Shown: positions 39,146 to 47,143 of the stretch, piece by piece
Position numbering within the stretch: the first letter of the stretch is position 1
Layout: each line of letters begins with the position of its first letter
Source: Campylobacter showae
GTDB lineage: Bacteria > Campylobacterota > Campylobacteria > Campylobacterales > Campylobacteraceae
DNA length: 64,000 nucleotides
Direction: 5' to 3'
Assembly: GCF_900573985.1 (NCBI RefSeq)
Contig: NZ_UWOK01000001.1
Coordinates: forward strand, 1,736,001 to 1,800,000
Notes under the pieces: generated by a model
What the model was told of the DNA's origin: nothing
What the model saw: the letters and a program-made list of their open reading frames with translations, nothing else
Database searches by the model: none
Position numbers and translations under genes: made by a program

Positions 39146-39964
39146 ATGAATGAATCAATTTATAAACATATAAAGGCTCTTCCGCCGCTTGACGATACGA
39201 TAATAAAAATTCAAACCGTTTGCTCAAACGACAATAGTTCGCTTAACGACCTATCTCAAATAGTCGAAAAAGACCCGATGTTAACGGCGAATATACTGCG
39301 CTCGGCAAACTCTCCTCTTTATGGATTTAGCAGAGAGATTACTACGATATCAAGAGCAGTTACGCTATTTGGCATGGCGACTATACGCGGTTTCGCTCTA
39401 TCAAGCGCTGTCAAAAAAAGCTTTAAGATAAATTTAGATCCTTACGGTATCACTAGTCAAGATTTTTTAAATATTTCTATAATGCAAAATGCCCTAATGT
39501 ATAACTGGTATTCGAAAATCAACGCTAGCGAGCTTACCGTTTTAAGCCCCGCCTCGTTTATGTTAGAAGTGGGCAAAATCGTCATCTCAAACGAGCTAAA
39601 CGAAACAGGCAAAGCTGATGATTTTAAGGCAAAATTAAAAAATATTTCAAGCCCTTTTGATTTATCTGAGCTAGAAAACGAGATCGTCGGTATCTCTAAC
39701 GAAACCGTAACGGCTAAAATTTTCGAACAATGGAACCTTGAGCCTGAGCTTGTTGACGCGATTTTATACTCAAACAACCCAGACGATGCGCCTGAACACA
39801 TAAAAAGCTACTCAAAAGCGCTTAAGGTAGTAAAAAATGCTGTCAATATCTTTAACCAACTAAACGACGACAATCTGCAAAATACGTTAATGTGCCTCGA
39901 CGAATACGGCTTTGCGCAAGATAAATTTTTAGAAGCCGTCGCAAAAGTCAAAGCGAATTTGTGA
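39146..39964 (+). CDS. HDOD domain signalling protein
   Basis: The 272-residue soluble protein consists of an HDOD domain (about 8-205): LPPLDDTIIKIQTVCSNDN, VEKDPMLTANILRSANSPLYGF and TISRAVTLFGMATIRGFALSSA. The HD-type metal ligands are absent, as usual in this family, so it is likely a scaffold in stress, motility or cyclic-nucleotide-linked signalling; function is unproven. Its stop overlaps the rnr start (GTGA), so the two are coupled. Confidence 0.8.
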   Translation: MNESIYKHIKALPPLDDTIIKIQTVCSNDNSSLNDLSQIVEKDPMLTANILRSANSPLYGFSREITTISRAVTLFGMATIRGFALSSAVKKSFKINLDPYGITSQDFLNISIMQNALMYNWYSKINASELTVLSPASFMLEVGKIVISNELNETGKADDFKAKLKNISSPFDLSELENEIVGISNETVTAKIFEQWNLEPELVDAILYSNNPDDAPEHIKSYSKALKVVKNAVNIFNQLNDDNLQNTLMCLDEYGFAQDKFLEAVAKVKANL

Positions 39965-41880
39965 AAGAATTTTTAACTAAACTACTTGACGGAGCGAGTG
40001 AAAAGGAAGTCGCCTCCGCCGATAAAGAAATCCTACGAAATTTACTAAATTTAAACGCCGTAAGCCGCCACAAAGATCGCTACTATCTAAATAACGGCTT
40101 TGTTTGCGGCAAACTCGATATAAGCGCGAACGGCACGGGCTTTTTGACGCCATACGACAAACGTTTTAAGCAAGATATAATAATAGAAAATAAAAATTTA
40201 AACGCCTCGCACTACGGTGACATCGTACTGGCAAAACTCCTGCCGCTAAAGAAAAAACGCCAAAGTGCCAAGGTCGTGATGACGCTAAAACTCGCCAACG
40301 AAACGAGCGTAGTTTATACCAAGCAAATAGGCTCGGTGATCCTTGGCGTAAACGTAAAAACAGCGCTTAGCTCGCCGCTAAAAGCCTCGCAAAAATCGCT
40401 AAAAATGCTGCCGCCTGGCACGCTACTAAAAATCGGCAACCTAAATAACGAAATAGTCGAGGTTATCGGCAACATAAACGACCCGCTCAGCGACGAAAAA
40501 ATTTCGCTCGCCGTATTTAACAAAAATGATGAATTTAACGAAGAGTGCGAAGCCGAAGCGATCGCATGGGGCGACGAGGTCGATCCTACGATGTACCCGC
40601 AGCGAGTGGATTTGCGGGGTTTGCCATTTTGCACGATAGACCCCGTCGATGCTAAGGACTTTGACGACGCGATATATTTTGACGAGAAAAAACGCGAAAT
40701 TTACGTCGCGATCGCCGACGTCAGCGAATACGTCACGCCATACTCTCCGATAGACGCAGAAGCCAAAACGCGCGGATTTTCTATATATTTTCCGCACAAA
40801 GCCGTGCCGATGCTACCGCGAAATTTGAGCGAAAATATCTGCTCGCTTAAGCCAAATACCGCGCGCCTTGCATTTTGTTTCAAAATCACGCTAGGCGAAG
40901 AGGACGAAGTCGCAAAAGAAGAGCTCTTAGAAGCCGTTATCGTCTCACAAAGACGCTTTAACTACGACGAGGTCGATCAAATTTTACGCGGCGAACGCGA
41001 AGACGAGGCCGGCTGGATCAAGCCTCTTTTCACGCTCACATCGCGCCTGCGCAAAAAACGCCTGAAAAACGCATTTGACTTTAGGACGCAGGAGCTTCGC
41101 ATGTGCCTTGACGCAGGCGGCGGGCTTGCCTCTACGAGATTTGAGACTGATACCGACTCGCACAGACTAGTCGAAGACTGTATGCTACTAGCCAACATCG
41201 CGGCGGCAAAACGCATCGGCAAAGGTGTTTTTAGAAATCACGGCTCGCCGGATCTGCGAAAAATACAAATTTTACTCGAAGACCTCGGTGCCCTGGGCTT
41301 TGACTTCGTTTATGAGAGCGATATTGCAAATTTGGTTCGCAAAATCCAGGCCCAAGCCGACGCCGTAGGCAACCGCGAAGAGATCGACAAACTCATCATA
41401 AAATCGCAAAAAAAGGCCGAATACGGCGCACAAAATTTAGGCCACTTCGGGCTGGGGTTTGAGCGCTACACGCACTTTACGAGCCCGATCCGCCGCTACT
41501 CCGACCTCACGCTACACCGCCTTTTAAAGGCCAAACTGCGCAACGACGAGAAATTTTTTAACTACCTGCTTTTAAATATTGAAGCAACTTGCTCAAATTT
41601 AAGCGAACTCGAGCGCGAAGCCGACAGAGTCGCGTTTGATTTTATGGATAGGAAATTCGCGCGCTGGGCAAAAGAGCGCATCGGACAGCGATTTAACGCC
41701 TATATCAGCGAAAATCAAAACGTCGCGGTCGCTAGGCTGGACGACGAGATAAAGGGCGCTAGGATATTTTTGGGCGCGTACGGCGTAAATTTGCTACAAA
41801 AAGTCATCGTCGAAATCACGGACGTAAATATCGCGACGGCTGAAATTTTTGGCAAAGTCGTAAAGAAAATCGATGTATAG
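39961..41880 (+). CDS. rnr: Ribonuclease R / RNB-type exoribonuclease
   Basis: The 639-residue hydrolase has an N-terminal helix and cold-shock/OB region (about 50-190). The RNB catalytic domain follows, with FCTIDPVDAKDFDDAIYFDE (metal-binding Asp residues) and, later, HFTSPIRRYSDLTLHRLL. The last 75 residues are a reduced S1-like domain. It degrades structured RNA from the 3' end. The start is GTG at 39961. It is shorter than E. coli RNase R (about 813) but close to the Campylobacter form. holA overlaps its 3' end by 8 bases, as in C. jejuni. Confidence 0.9.
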   Translation: MKEFLTKLLDGASEKEVASADKEILRNLLNLNAVSRHKDRYYLNNGFVCGKLDISANGTGFLTPYDKRFKQDIIIENKNLNASHYGDIVLAKLLPLKKKRQSAKVVMTLKLANETSVVYTKQIGSVILGVNVKTALSSPLKASQKSLKMLPPGTLLKIGNLNNEIVEVIGNINDPLSDEKISLAVFNKNDEFNEECEAEAIAWGDEVDPTMYPQRVDLRGLPFCTIDPVDAKDFDDAIYFDEKKREIYVAIADVSEYVTPYSPIDAEAKTRGFSIYFPHKAVPMLPRNLSENICSLKPNTARLAFCFKITLGEEDEVAKEELLEAVIVSQRRFNYDEVDQILRGEREDEAGWIKPLFTLTSRLRKKRLKNAFDFRTQELRMCLDAGGGLASTRFETDTDSHRLVEDCMLLANIAAAKRIGKGVFRNHGSPDLRKIQILLEDLGALGFDFVYESDIANLVRKIQAQADAVGNREEIDKLIIKSQKKAEYGAQNLGHFGLGFERYTHFTSPIRRYSDLTLHRLLKAKLRNDEKFFNYLLLNIEATCSNLSELEREADRVAFDFMDRKFARWAKERIGQRFNAYISENQNVAVARLDDEIKGARIFLGAYGVNLLQKVIVEITDVNIATAEIFGKVVKKIDV

Positions 41881-42859
41881 AAAAGAGCTAGAAGCCGCGC
41901 TAAATTCGGCTAAATTTCCAAATTATTTTTTGCTTTACGGAGCGGACGAATACCAAATCGAGCTTTTTGCAAAGGAAATTTTAGCCAAATTTAAAGATTT
42001 CGAAATTTTGAGCCTTTACTACGACGAGTACGATTTTGACGCTGCACGAGCGCATCTTTGCGAGCCTTCGCTCTTTGGCGGCAGTCCGCTTTTGCACGTA
42101 AAAAGCGACAAAAAAATCCCCGCGAAAGAGCTAAAAATCCTGATAGACGGTTGCAAAAACGGCGGCGTATTTATCTTCGAGCTTTTTGAGCCCGACGCCA
42201 AAGCCGTTTTTGATACGCAAAAGGCTTTCGGGGCAAATTTTGCGAGATTTTTTAAACCCGGCTCGCCCGAAGAGGCAGTAAATTTACTCGGCAGACAAGC
42301 TGCAAAAATGAGCCTAAATATAACGAGAAACGCGCTTTTTGAACTCTACCGCATACACAACGAAAATTTATATCTAGCCGCAAGCGAGTTAAATAAACTA
42401 GCCTCTCTAAACGAGCCCATAAACGAAAATATCGTAAGAAGCTTGGTCTTTTCGCTATCAAGCGTTAGTTTTGACGATTTTTTCGATAAATTTATCGCGC
42501 TAAAAGATATCAGGGCCGATTTTTTCTCCTGCGCGGATGATGGAAATTTTAATGAAATTTTGTTTATAAACTCGCTTTACCGTGCATTTTTTAGGCTCTT
42601 TAAACTACATGCGGGTATCAAAATAACAGGCAAATTCGACATCAAAGAAACGCTCGGCTACGCGCCGCCACCAAACGTCGCAAACGAACTAAAAAGGCAG
42701 TGTCTGGCGATAAATTTAAAAGCGTATAAAGAAATATTTACCGCGCTAAATTTGGCGGAATTTGAACTAAAAACAAACTCTATCCTCGATAAAAAAACTT
42801 TTCTGCTCTCCTGCGTGCTGAGCCTGCAAAATCTTATCGGCAAAAACAGCAAATATTAA
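41873..42859 (+). CDS. holA: DNA polymerase III delta subunit
   Basis: The 328-residue clamp-loader protein has the delta layout: an N-terminal ATPase-like domain without nucleotide-binding motifs (FPNYFLLYGADEYQIELFAKEIL; then DFEILSLYYDEYDFDAA), a helical middle domain and a C-terminal helical collar. It opens the beta clamp. Sequence is poorly conserved in the family, but the start and the location next to rnr support the call. It overlaps rnr by 8 bases. Confidence 0.85.
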   Translation: MYRKELEAALNSAKFPNYFLLYGADEYQIELFAKEILAKFKDFEILSLYYDEYDFDAARAHLCEPSLFGGSPLLHVKSDKKIPAKELKILIDGCKNGGVFIFELFEPDAKAVFDTQKAFGANFARFFKPGSPEEAVNLLGRQAAKMSLNITRNALFELYRIHNENLYLAASELNKLASLNEPINENIVRSLVFSLSSVSFDDFFDKFIALKDIRADFFSCADDGNFNEILFINSLYRAFFRLFKLHAGIKITGKFDIKETLGYAPPPNVANELKRQCLAINLKAYKEIFTALNLAEFELKTNSILDKKTFLLSCVLSLQNLIGKNSKY

Positions 42860-42869
42860 GTAAAAAAAA

Positions 42870-42877
42870 GATAAAAT
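42870..42877 (+). promoter_or_regulatory. -10 element of the rpsF operon
   Basis: GATAAAAT lies 72 bases upstream of rpsF, just past the holA stop. Transcription would begin near 42884 and give a leader of about 65 bases. Confidence 0.5.
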
Positions 42878-42895
42878 CAGCTCTTGTCGAAAGAC

Positions 42896-42944
42896 TTCCT
42901 TGCCCGTTTGCAACCGCGCAAACGAGCTTAATACCCACAAGGAG
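42896..42944 (+). promoter_or_regulatory. rpsF leader: CCG-loop hairpin nested in a ribosome-binding-site-blocking stem
   Basis: An inner perfect 7-bp hairpin (CGTTTGC at 42905-42911 with GCAAACG at 42918-42924) has the loop AACCGC. An outer stem can pair TTCCTTG (42896-42902) with CAAGGAG (42938-42944), which includes the ribosome binding site of rpsF. Ribosomal S6:S18 complexes are known to bind rpsF leaders through a conserved CCG, so this is a likely autoregulatory leader. The pairing is seen; the binding is inferred. Confidence 0.6.
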
Positions 42945-42949
42945 AATCA

Positions 42950-43336
42950 ATGAAGCACTACGAGCTTTTATTCATTTTGAAGCCTACTTTGACGGAAGAA
43001 GAAGTAAGCGCAAAAGTTGATTTCGTTAAAGAAATCCTAACCAAAAACGGCGCAAATATCGCGTCTGTGCAGTCTATGGGCACTAGAAAACTAGCCTATA
43101 CCGTAAAAAAATACGAGCGCGGAACTTATTTCGTCGTGTATTTCGAGGCTCCGACTCAAGCTATCGCCGAAGTCGAGCGTATCATCAGAATCACCGAAGA
43201 GATCATCAAATTCTTAACGGTCAAATTTGAAAACAAAAAAGAGATCGCCGCTTGGGAAAAGATGAGCAAGGGCATCAAACTAAACAAAAAAGAACCGAAA
43301 GTCAAAGCAGAAGAAGCTCCGGCAGCGCAAGAATAA
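42950..43336 (+). CDS. rpsF: 30S ribosomal protein S6
   Basis: The 128-residue protein starts [18 protein letters not shown] and has [24 protein letters not shown], the core of the S6 ferredoxin-like fold. The C-terminal extension (Lys/Glu/Ala-rich, ending EAPAAQE) is typical of Campylobacter S6. S6 pairs with S18 on the platform of the small subunit. It leads the rpsF-ssb-rpsR operon, and its leader may bind S6:S18. Confidence 0.95.
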   Translation: MKHYELLFILKPTLTEEEVSAKVDFVKEILTKNGANIASVQSMGTRKLAYTVKKYERGTYFVVYFEAPTQAIAEVERIIRITEEIIKFLTVKFENKKEIAAWEKMSKGIKLNKKEPKVKAEEAPAAQE

Positions 43337-43345
43337 GGACGAAAA

Positions 43346-43927
43346 ATGTTTAATAGAGTCGTTTTGGTAGGAAATTTAACACGAGATATCGAGCTTAGAT
43401 ATACGACTGCGGGCGCAGCCATAGGCAACAGCGCTATCGCTGTAACGAGAAAATTTAACGTAAACGGCGAAAAACGCGAAGAAACGTGCTTTATAGACAT
43501 AACATTTTTCGGAAAACAAGCGGAAATAGCAAACCAATATCTTTCCAAAGGCTCAAAGCTTCTAGTGGAAGGTCGATTAAAATTCGACCAATGGACAGAC
43601 AACAACGGACAAAATAGAAGCAAACACACGATCAGCGTGGAAAATATGGAGATGCTAGGCGGAGGACAACAGCAAGGCGGATATAATCAAAATAGTAATC
43701 AAGGCTATCAGCAAGGCGGTTATCAAAATAACAGCTACGGCGGCGGCTATCAAGGCGGACAAAATCAACAAAATAGCTACGCTCAAGGTGGCGTGCAAAG
43801 GCAAAATTTTAATAAACCGCAGCAACAAAAGCAACAGCCAAAAGACGAATACTATGGCGATAACGTCCGAGAAATAGATATAGATGCCGACAAATACGAT
43901 GACGGCGACGAAACGATACCATTTTAA
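43346..43927 (+). CDS. ssb: Single-stranded DNA-binding protein
   Basis: The 193-residue protein has the OB fold (1-105) beginning [19 protein letters not shown], with [23 protein letters not shown] flexible Gly/Gln/Asn/Tyr-rich linker (about 110-165) follows, then an acidic tail ending DGDETIPF that recruits partner proteins. It protects single-stranded DNA in replication and repair. It lies between the two ribosomal genes, 9 bases after rpsF and 14 before rpsR. Confidence 0.95.
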   Translation: MFNRVVLVGNLTRDIELRYTTAGAAIGNSAIAVTRKFNVNGEKREETCFIDITFFGKQAEIANQYLSKGSKLLVEGRLKFDQWTDNNGQNRSKHTISVENMEMLGGGQQQGGYNQNSNQGYQQGGYQNNSYGGGYQGGQNQQNSYAQGGVQRQNFNKPQQQKQQPKDEYYGDNVREIDIDADKYDDGDETIPF

Positions 43928-43941
43928 TTAAGGAAAAAACG

Positions 43942-44202
43942 ATGGCTGAAAAAAGAAAATATTCACGCAAATACTGCAAATTTACAGAGGCAAAGATAGA
44001 TTTTATCGACTACAAGGACACTTCGCTTTTGAAGTACTGCTTGTCAGAGAGATTTAAAATCATGCCAAGACGCCTAACAGGCACTTCTAAAAAATACCAA
44101 GAGATGGTCGAAAAAGCTATTAAGCGCGCTCGCCAAGCAGCTTTGATACCTTACGTAGTCGATCGCGACGACGTAGTAACCAATCCTTTTGAAGGGCTAT
44201 AA
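43942..44202 (+). CDS. rpsR: 30S ribosomal protein S18
   Basis: The 86-residue basic protein has [43 protein letters not shown] and [11 protein letters not shown], the conserved S18 core. It binds S6 in the small subunit. It is the last gene of the operon and is followed at once by an intrinsic terminator. Confidence 0.95.
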   Translation: MAEKRKYSRKYCKFTEAKIDFIDYKDTSLLKYCLSERFKIMPRRLTGTSKKYQEMVEKAIKRARQAALIPYVVDRDDVVTNPFEGL

Positions 44203-44206
44203 TTTT

Positions 44207-44234
44207 TAAGCCCTTTTTAGGGCTTAATTTTTTA
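44207..44234 (+). terminator. Terminator after rpsR
   Basis: An 8-bp perfect stem (TAAGCCCT / AGGGCTTA) with a 4-base T loop is followed by ATTTTTTAAATTTT, five bases past the stop codon. Confidence 0.85.
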
Positions 44235-44357
44235 AATTTTATTTCCGACCCCCTACATCACTTTTCTAACATTGATAAGACAAAAACACAAACTATAATA
44301 ACTTAAACGTAGTTTTGGCTACGACTTACATTGCCACCCCAATAACTCCTATTATCT

Positions 44358-45572
44358 TTAATAAAATATGATAGAACTCTTTTGAATCTTTGCCGTTGTT
44401 GCACCTAAACTCTTTCCGCCTTTTAGGATGCTTTTTTTATTGCTTCCTGTGTCCACTAGGATGTTTTCGGCGTTTCTATCGCCCGTTAGGACGCGATCTG
44501 TTTCGTTTAGAGCTAGTATGTTCGATTCTACCAATACTTTGTTTTCTAAGAAATTAACCCTGCTTTCATCTACCAGCCAAGTGTTTAGCTTTAGTAGCTC
44601 TTTTGTGACCATACCGTTTCTTTGAGCTATAGTCGAGAGGGTATCTCCGCTTTTTATTCCCTTGCTTCCCAGATCCAGCTCTTCGCCCGTTCTTATTAAT
44701 ATGTCGGAAAGCAGGAATGATACGGGAGGTATCTTATCGATCGCATTTCTTATCTCTAAATTTGAAAAGTTTCTTATGTCGTAAGTGTGGGAGTTGAGGG
44801 TTACGGTTGGGATATTAGGTATAGCGTTTATGATCTCAAATATCTCGGTAGCTTGTTTTACGCTACCTACCTCGGAGGCTGTTTTTATGGCTAGTGCATT
44901 TTTGTTTTTTTCGAGCGTAATTCTTTGGATAAAATCAGAATTTGAAACCGTGCTGATATCTACTTTGCTAAAGTCTCTTGTTTGAATATATCTTGCGTAC
45001 TCGGGAAATATCTTTTTGCAAAAATTTCCATTGCTGCTTTCTAGCTCTTTGAGTATAAATTCTTTTTGGGAGACTTTGCCATAAATCGTTGGAGAATAAA
45101 ACTCAAATTCTTTTAAATCAGATAATTCATTTTCAAGTAAATTTAAAGCCTTATCTGCTACGTATGTAGTAATAACTACTATTCCAACAGTTGTGGCGAT
45201 AGTTAGCCAAACTGGTGTGGTAGATAACCCAAGCAATGAAGCAGTACCAGCCGATACGGCTGTAATAACTGACCTTTTAAATAATGCGGAACCAATTTTA
45301 TATTTTATTATATTTTTTCCAATAGTGCTTAATACAACATAAAAATCATTGTTATTTTCATCTTTTGAAAGATTTACTGTTAAGTCAATAGCTGTTCCAA
45401 CGCCAAAACCTACTTTTGCTATAAATTTTGCACCACTTGTAGCTATTTCTTTATCTGAACCAAGCGTATCTAATAACCCACTGGAAGTATCAAAATAAAT
45501 TCCTGGAATTTTCAAAAAATCCGCATCTGTAAGAAATTTTTCTTCTGCATTGCTTGAGTTGTTGTCTGGCAT
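44358..45572 (-). CDS. LysM-domain protein with hydrophobic middle and truncated tail
   Basis: I do not recognise the 404-residue protein as a whole. A hydrophobic, Gly/Ala/Thr-rich segment (about 99-138) could insert in a membrane; no classical signal peptide is visible. Residues about 303-345 form a LysM domain (GIKSGDTLSTIAQRNGMVTKELLKLN). The end (about 360-388, LTGDRNAENILVDTGSNKKSILKGGK) resembles the edge of a Gly/Asp repeat unit as in RTX-type secreted proteins, and the frame then closes soon after. A neighbouring frame continues 28 more codons, hinting at a frameshift loss of a longer tail. It is AT-rich, in the rpsR-lon insertion, and 17 bases after 45590-46186. Confidence 0.6.
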   Translation of the reverse strand: MPDNNSSNAEEKFLTDADFLKIPGIYFDTSSGLLDTLGSDKEIATSGAKFIAKVGFGVGTAIDLTVNLSKDENNNDFYVVLSTIGKNIIKYKIGSALFKRSVITAVSAGTASLLGLSTTPVWLTIATTVGIVVITTYVADKALNLLENELSDLKEFEFYSPTIYGKVSQKEFILKELESSNGNFCKKIFPEYARYIQTRDFSKVDISTVSNSDFIQRITLEKNKNALAIKTASEVGSVKQATEIFEIINAIPNIPTVTLNSHTYDIRNFSNLEIRNAIDKIPPVSFLLSDILIRTGEELDLGSKGIKSGDTLSTIAQRNGMVTKELLKLNTWLVDESRVNFLENKVLVESNILALNETDRVLTGDRNAENILVDTGSNKKSILKGGKSLGATTAKIQKSSIIFY

Positions 45573-45589
45573 TTTTTACTCCTTTAAAA

Positions 45590-46186
45590 TTAGTTGTTTA
45601 TTAATTTTAATTTTGTTTTTTCTATTGAAATTCGTTTATCATTATTTGTTTTAAACTGCAAAATAATATCGTTACTAGTTAATTTGTGTAGCAATGCAAG
45701 CAAATTGTCAAATCCATTGGTTGTATCATATACACATAAAATAAATGTCGAATTTTCATACAAATCAATACCATAATATCCGCGTTTATGACCACAATCT
45801 TTAAAATATAAACTTTCCAACAAAAAACTTTCGCCGTTAAAAGCAATCAATTTTTTATCCGTTATGTAAAACCCTGTATTTATAAAATTTTTTATAGTGC
45901 GTGGCAACAAACTGAATAAAATATAAATCAACAATAATGAACAACAAATTTTATAAAATATCGTTTCGGTAACAATAGCTATACAACAACCAATACCGAC
46001 AATTAAACAAGAAAAAAACTCAACAAAAAGCCAAAATTTAGAGTGACAAGTAAATTTATAAAACACGCTTTCATCACTATCAAGCTTAATATTATATTTT
46101 TCTAAAAGCTCTTTTTCTAAATTTTCATCATTTTGGAATTTTAAATTTTCAATATCGATTTCTAAATTTTCTTTTAGTTTTTCCAA
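45590..46186 (-). CDS. AT-rich two-helix membrane protein, possible partner of the LysM gene
   Basis: The 198-residue protein has an acidic N-terminal region (1-45), two membrane helices close together (about 50-72 and 76-95), and a C-terminal soluble domain of beta strands (GFYITDKKLIAFNG, GIDLYENSTFILCVYD, DIILQFKTNNDKRISIEK). A membrane hairpin followed by such a domain resembles bacterial PH-domain proteins. The gene is very AT-rich, starts the two-gene unit with the LysM gene, and has a strong palindrome about 45 bases upstream. Partner, immunity or sensor roles are all possible; none is shown. Confidence 0.6.
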   Translation of the reverse strand: MEKLKENLEIDIENLKFQNDENLEKELLEKYNIKLDSDESVFYKFTCHSKFWLFVEFFSCLIVGIGCCIAIVTETIFYKICCSLLLIYILFSLLPRTIKNFINTGFYITDKKLIAFNGESFLLESLYFKDCGHKRGYYGIDLYENSTFILCVYDTTNGFDNLLALLHKLTSNDIILQFKTNNDKRISIEKTKLKLINN

Positions 46187-47095
46187 ATTTTATCCTTTTT
46201 ACAAAATTTCATCGTAAATTCAATCTCAGTCAGTATCATTGATACTGAATTTTATGAATTCACAAATTTAAACTTGCTATTGCTTTTAAATTCATGCAAT
46301 ATGTTTTAAAAAAATACATACAAAAGCAAAAACCATAAAATATAATGGGATAGATAGTAAATTGTTGGAATAAAAAGTAGGAAAGTATGGAATAAATAGC
46401 ATAAAAGAATAAGAAATAAAAGTTACAAAGTAATCCTGATTCACTCCTGGCTCCCTGCATCTCACCCCACCTAAATTCAAGTTCCCATATTTTACCCTTG
46501 CCTGCCTTAAACTGCATTTAAGCTACAATCACTCTTTATTTTTAAAATATTATTGATTGTTAGGTATTTTTAATGCCTTATTAAGACTCATTGTGATTAA
46601 ATTTAGGCCTAGATTTCAGGGTAGTTAGGAAAGTAGAGTTTGCGAAGGATATCTTTTTTGTTTTTTATTGTTTACTTATTTGGTGTGCCCTTATCCGCCA
46701 AATCCATATCCTTCTCCCCCTCTCTCTAAATCTCTAGAATCTACTAATCCTTCCATCCTATCTTCTAAGCTTCAAACTATGCTAGCAAACGAAGAAATAA
46801 GATCAAGTATATATCCCAGGCTTAGCCTAAGCACAAACAGCAAATACTAAGAAATACGCACGCTCAATAAAACTTAAGTAAATTTTAGCGGCGATTTCGT
46901 TCTATTGTTTGTAAAGTGTCTTGTCAATTTTAGTAAAGCGAGATATAGTCTTTACAGTTATTGCATGCAAACTCTGTTTCACCATGCTCTCTATTTTTAA
47001 GAATATCGGTAAAATTATAGTGTTTGTGCTTTACAAAATTTTTAAATTTTCTTGATCATAAATGAAATTTTAATCGTAAATTGATGATATTAAAG
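46187..47095. other. AT-rich, mostly non-coding remainder of the rpsR-lon insertion
   Basis: About 900 bases hold no convincing gene. Short frames exist (46260-46517 minus; 46629-46853 plus) without ribosome binding sites. The plus-strand frame encodes a hydrophobic run and then a Pro/Ser-rich tail (CPYPPNPYPSPPLSKS), which looks like the worn end of a lipoprotein or surface-protein gene. A 19-base palindrome lies at 46230-46248. Confidence 0.45.
46230..46248. promoter_or_regulatory. Perfect 19-base palindrome upstream of the two-gene unit
   Basis: TCAGTATCATTGATACTGA is a perfect 9-1-9 inverted repeat, 44 bases upstream of the start at 46186. A dimeric repressor operator is the simplest reading; a recombination site at the edge of inserted DNA is another. 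Confidence 0.45.
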
Positions 47096-47128
47096 TAGAA
47101 ATTTAGCCCCACTACCGAGGCTAAATTT
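47095..47128 (-). terminator. Terminator for lon
   Basis: A 10-bp stem (AAATTTAGCC at 47099-47108 with GGCTAAATTT at 47119-47128) lies 16 bases past the lon stop. Read leftward it ends in a T-rich tail (TTTCTACTTT). Confidence 0.7.
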
Positions 47129-47143
47129 AATCAAATTTAGTAG

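Noticed and set aside
44358..45572. LysM protein as a phage endolysin
   Set aside because: No hydrolase domain is visible beside the LysM segment, and no phage genes surround it.
46260..46517. 85-codon hydrophobic frame in the rpsR-lon insertion
   Set aside because: No ribosome binding site, overlapping alternative frame of equal quality and Phe/Tyr-rich content expected from AT-rich DNA.
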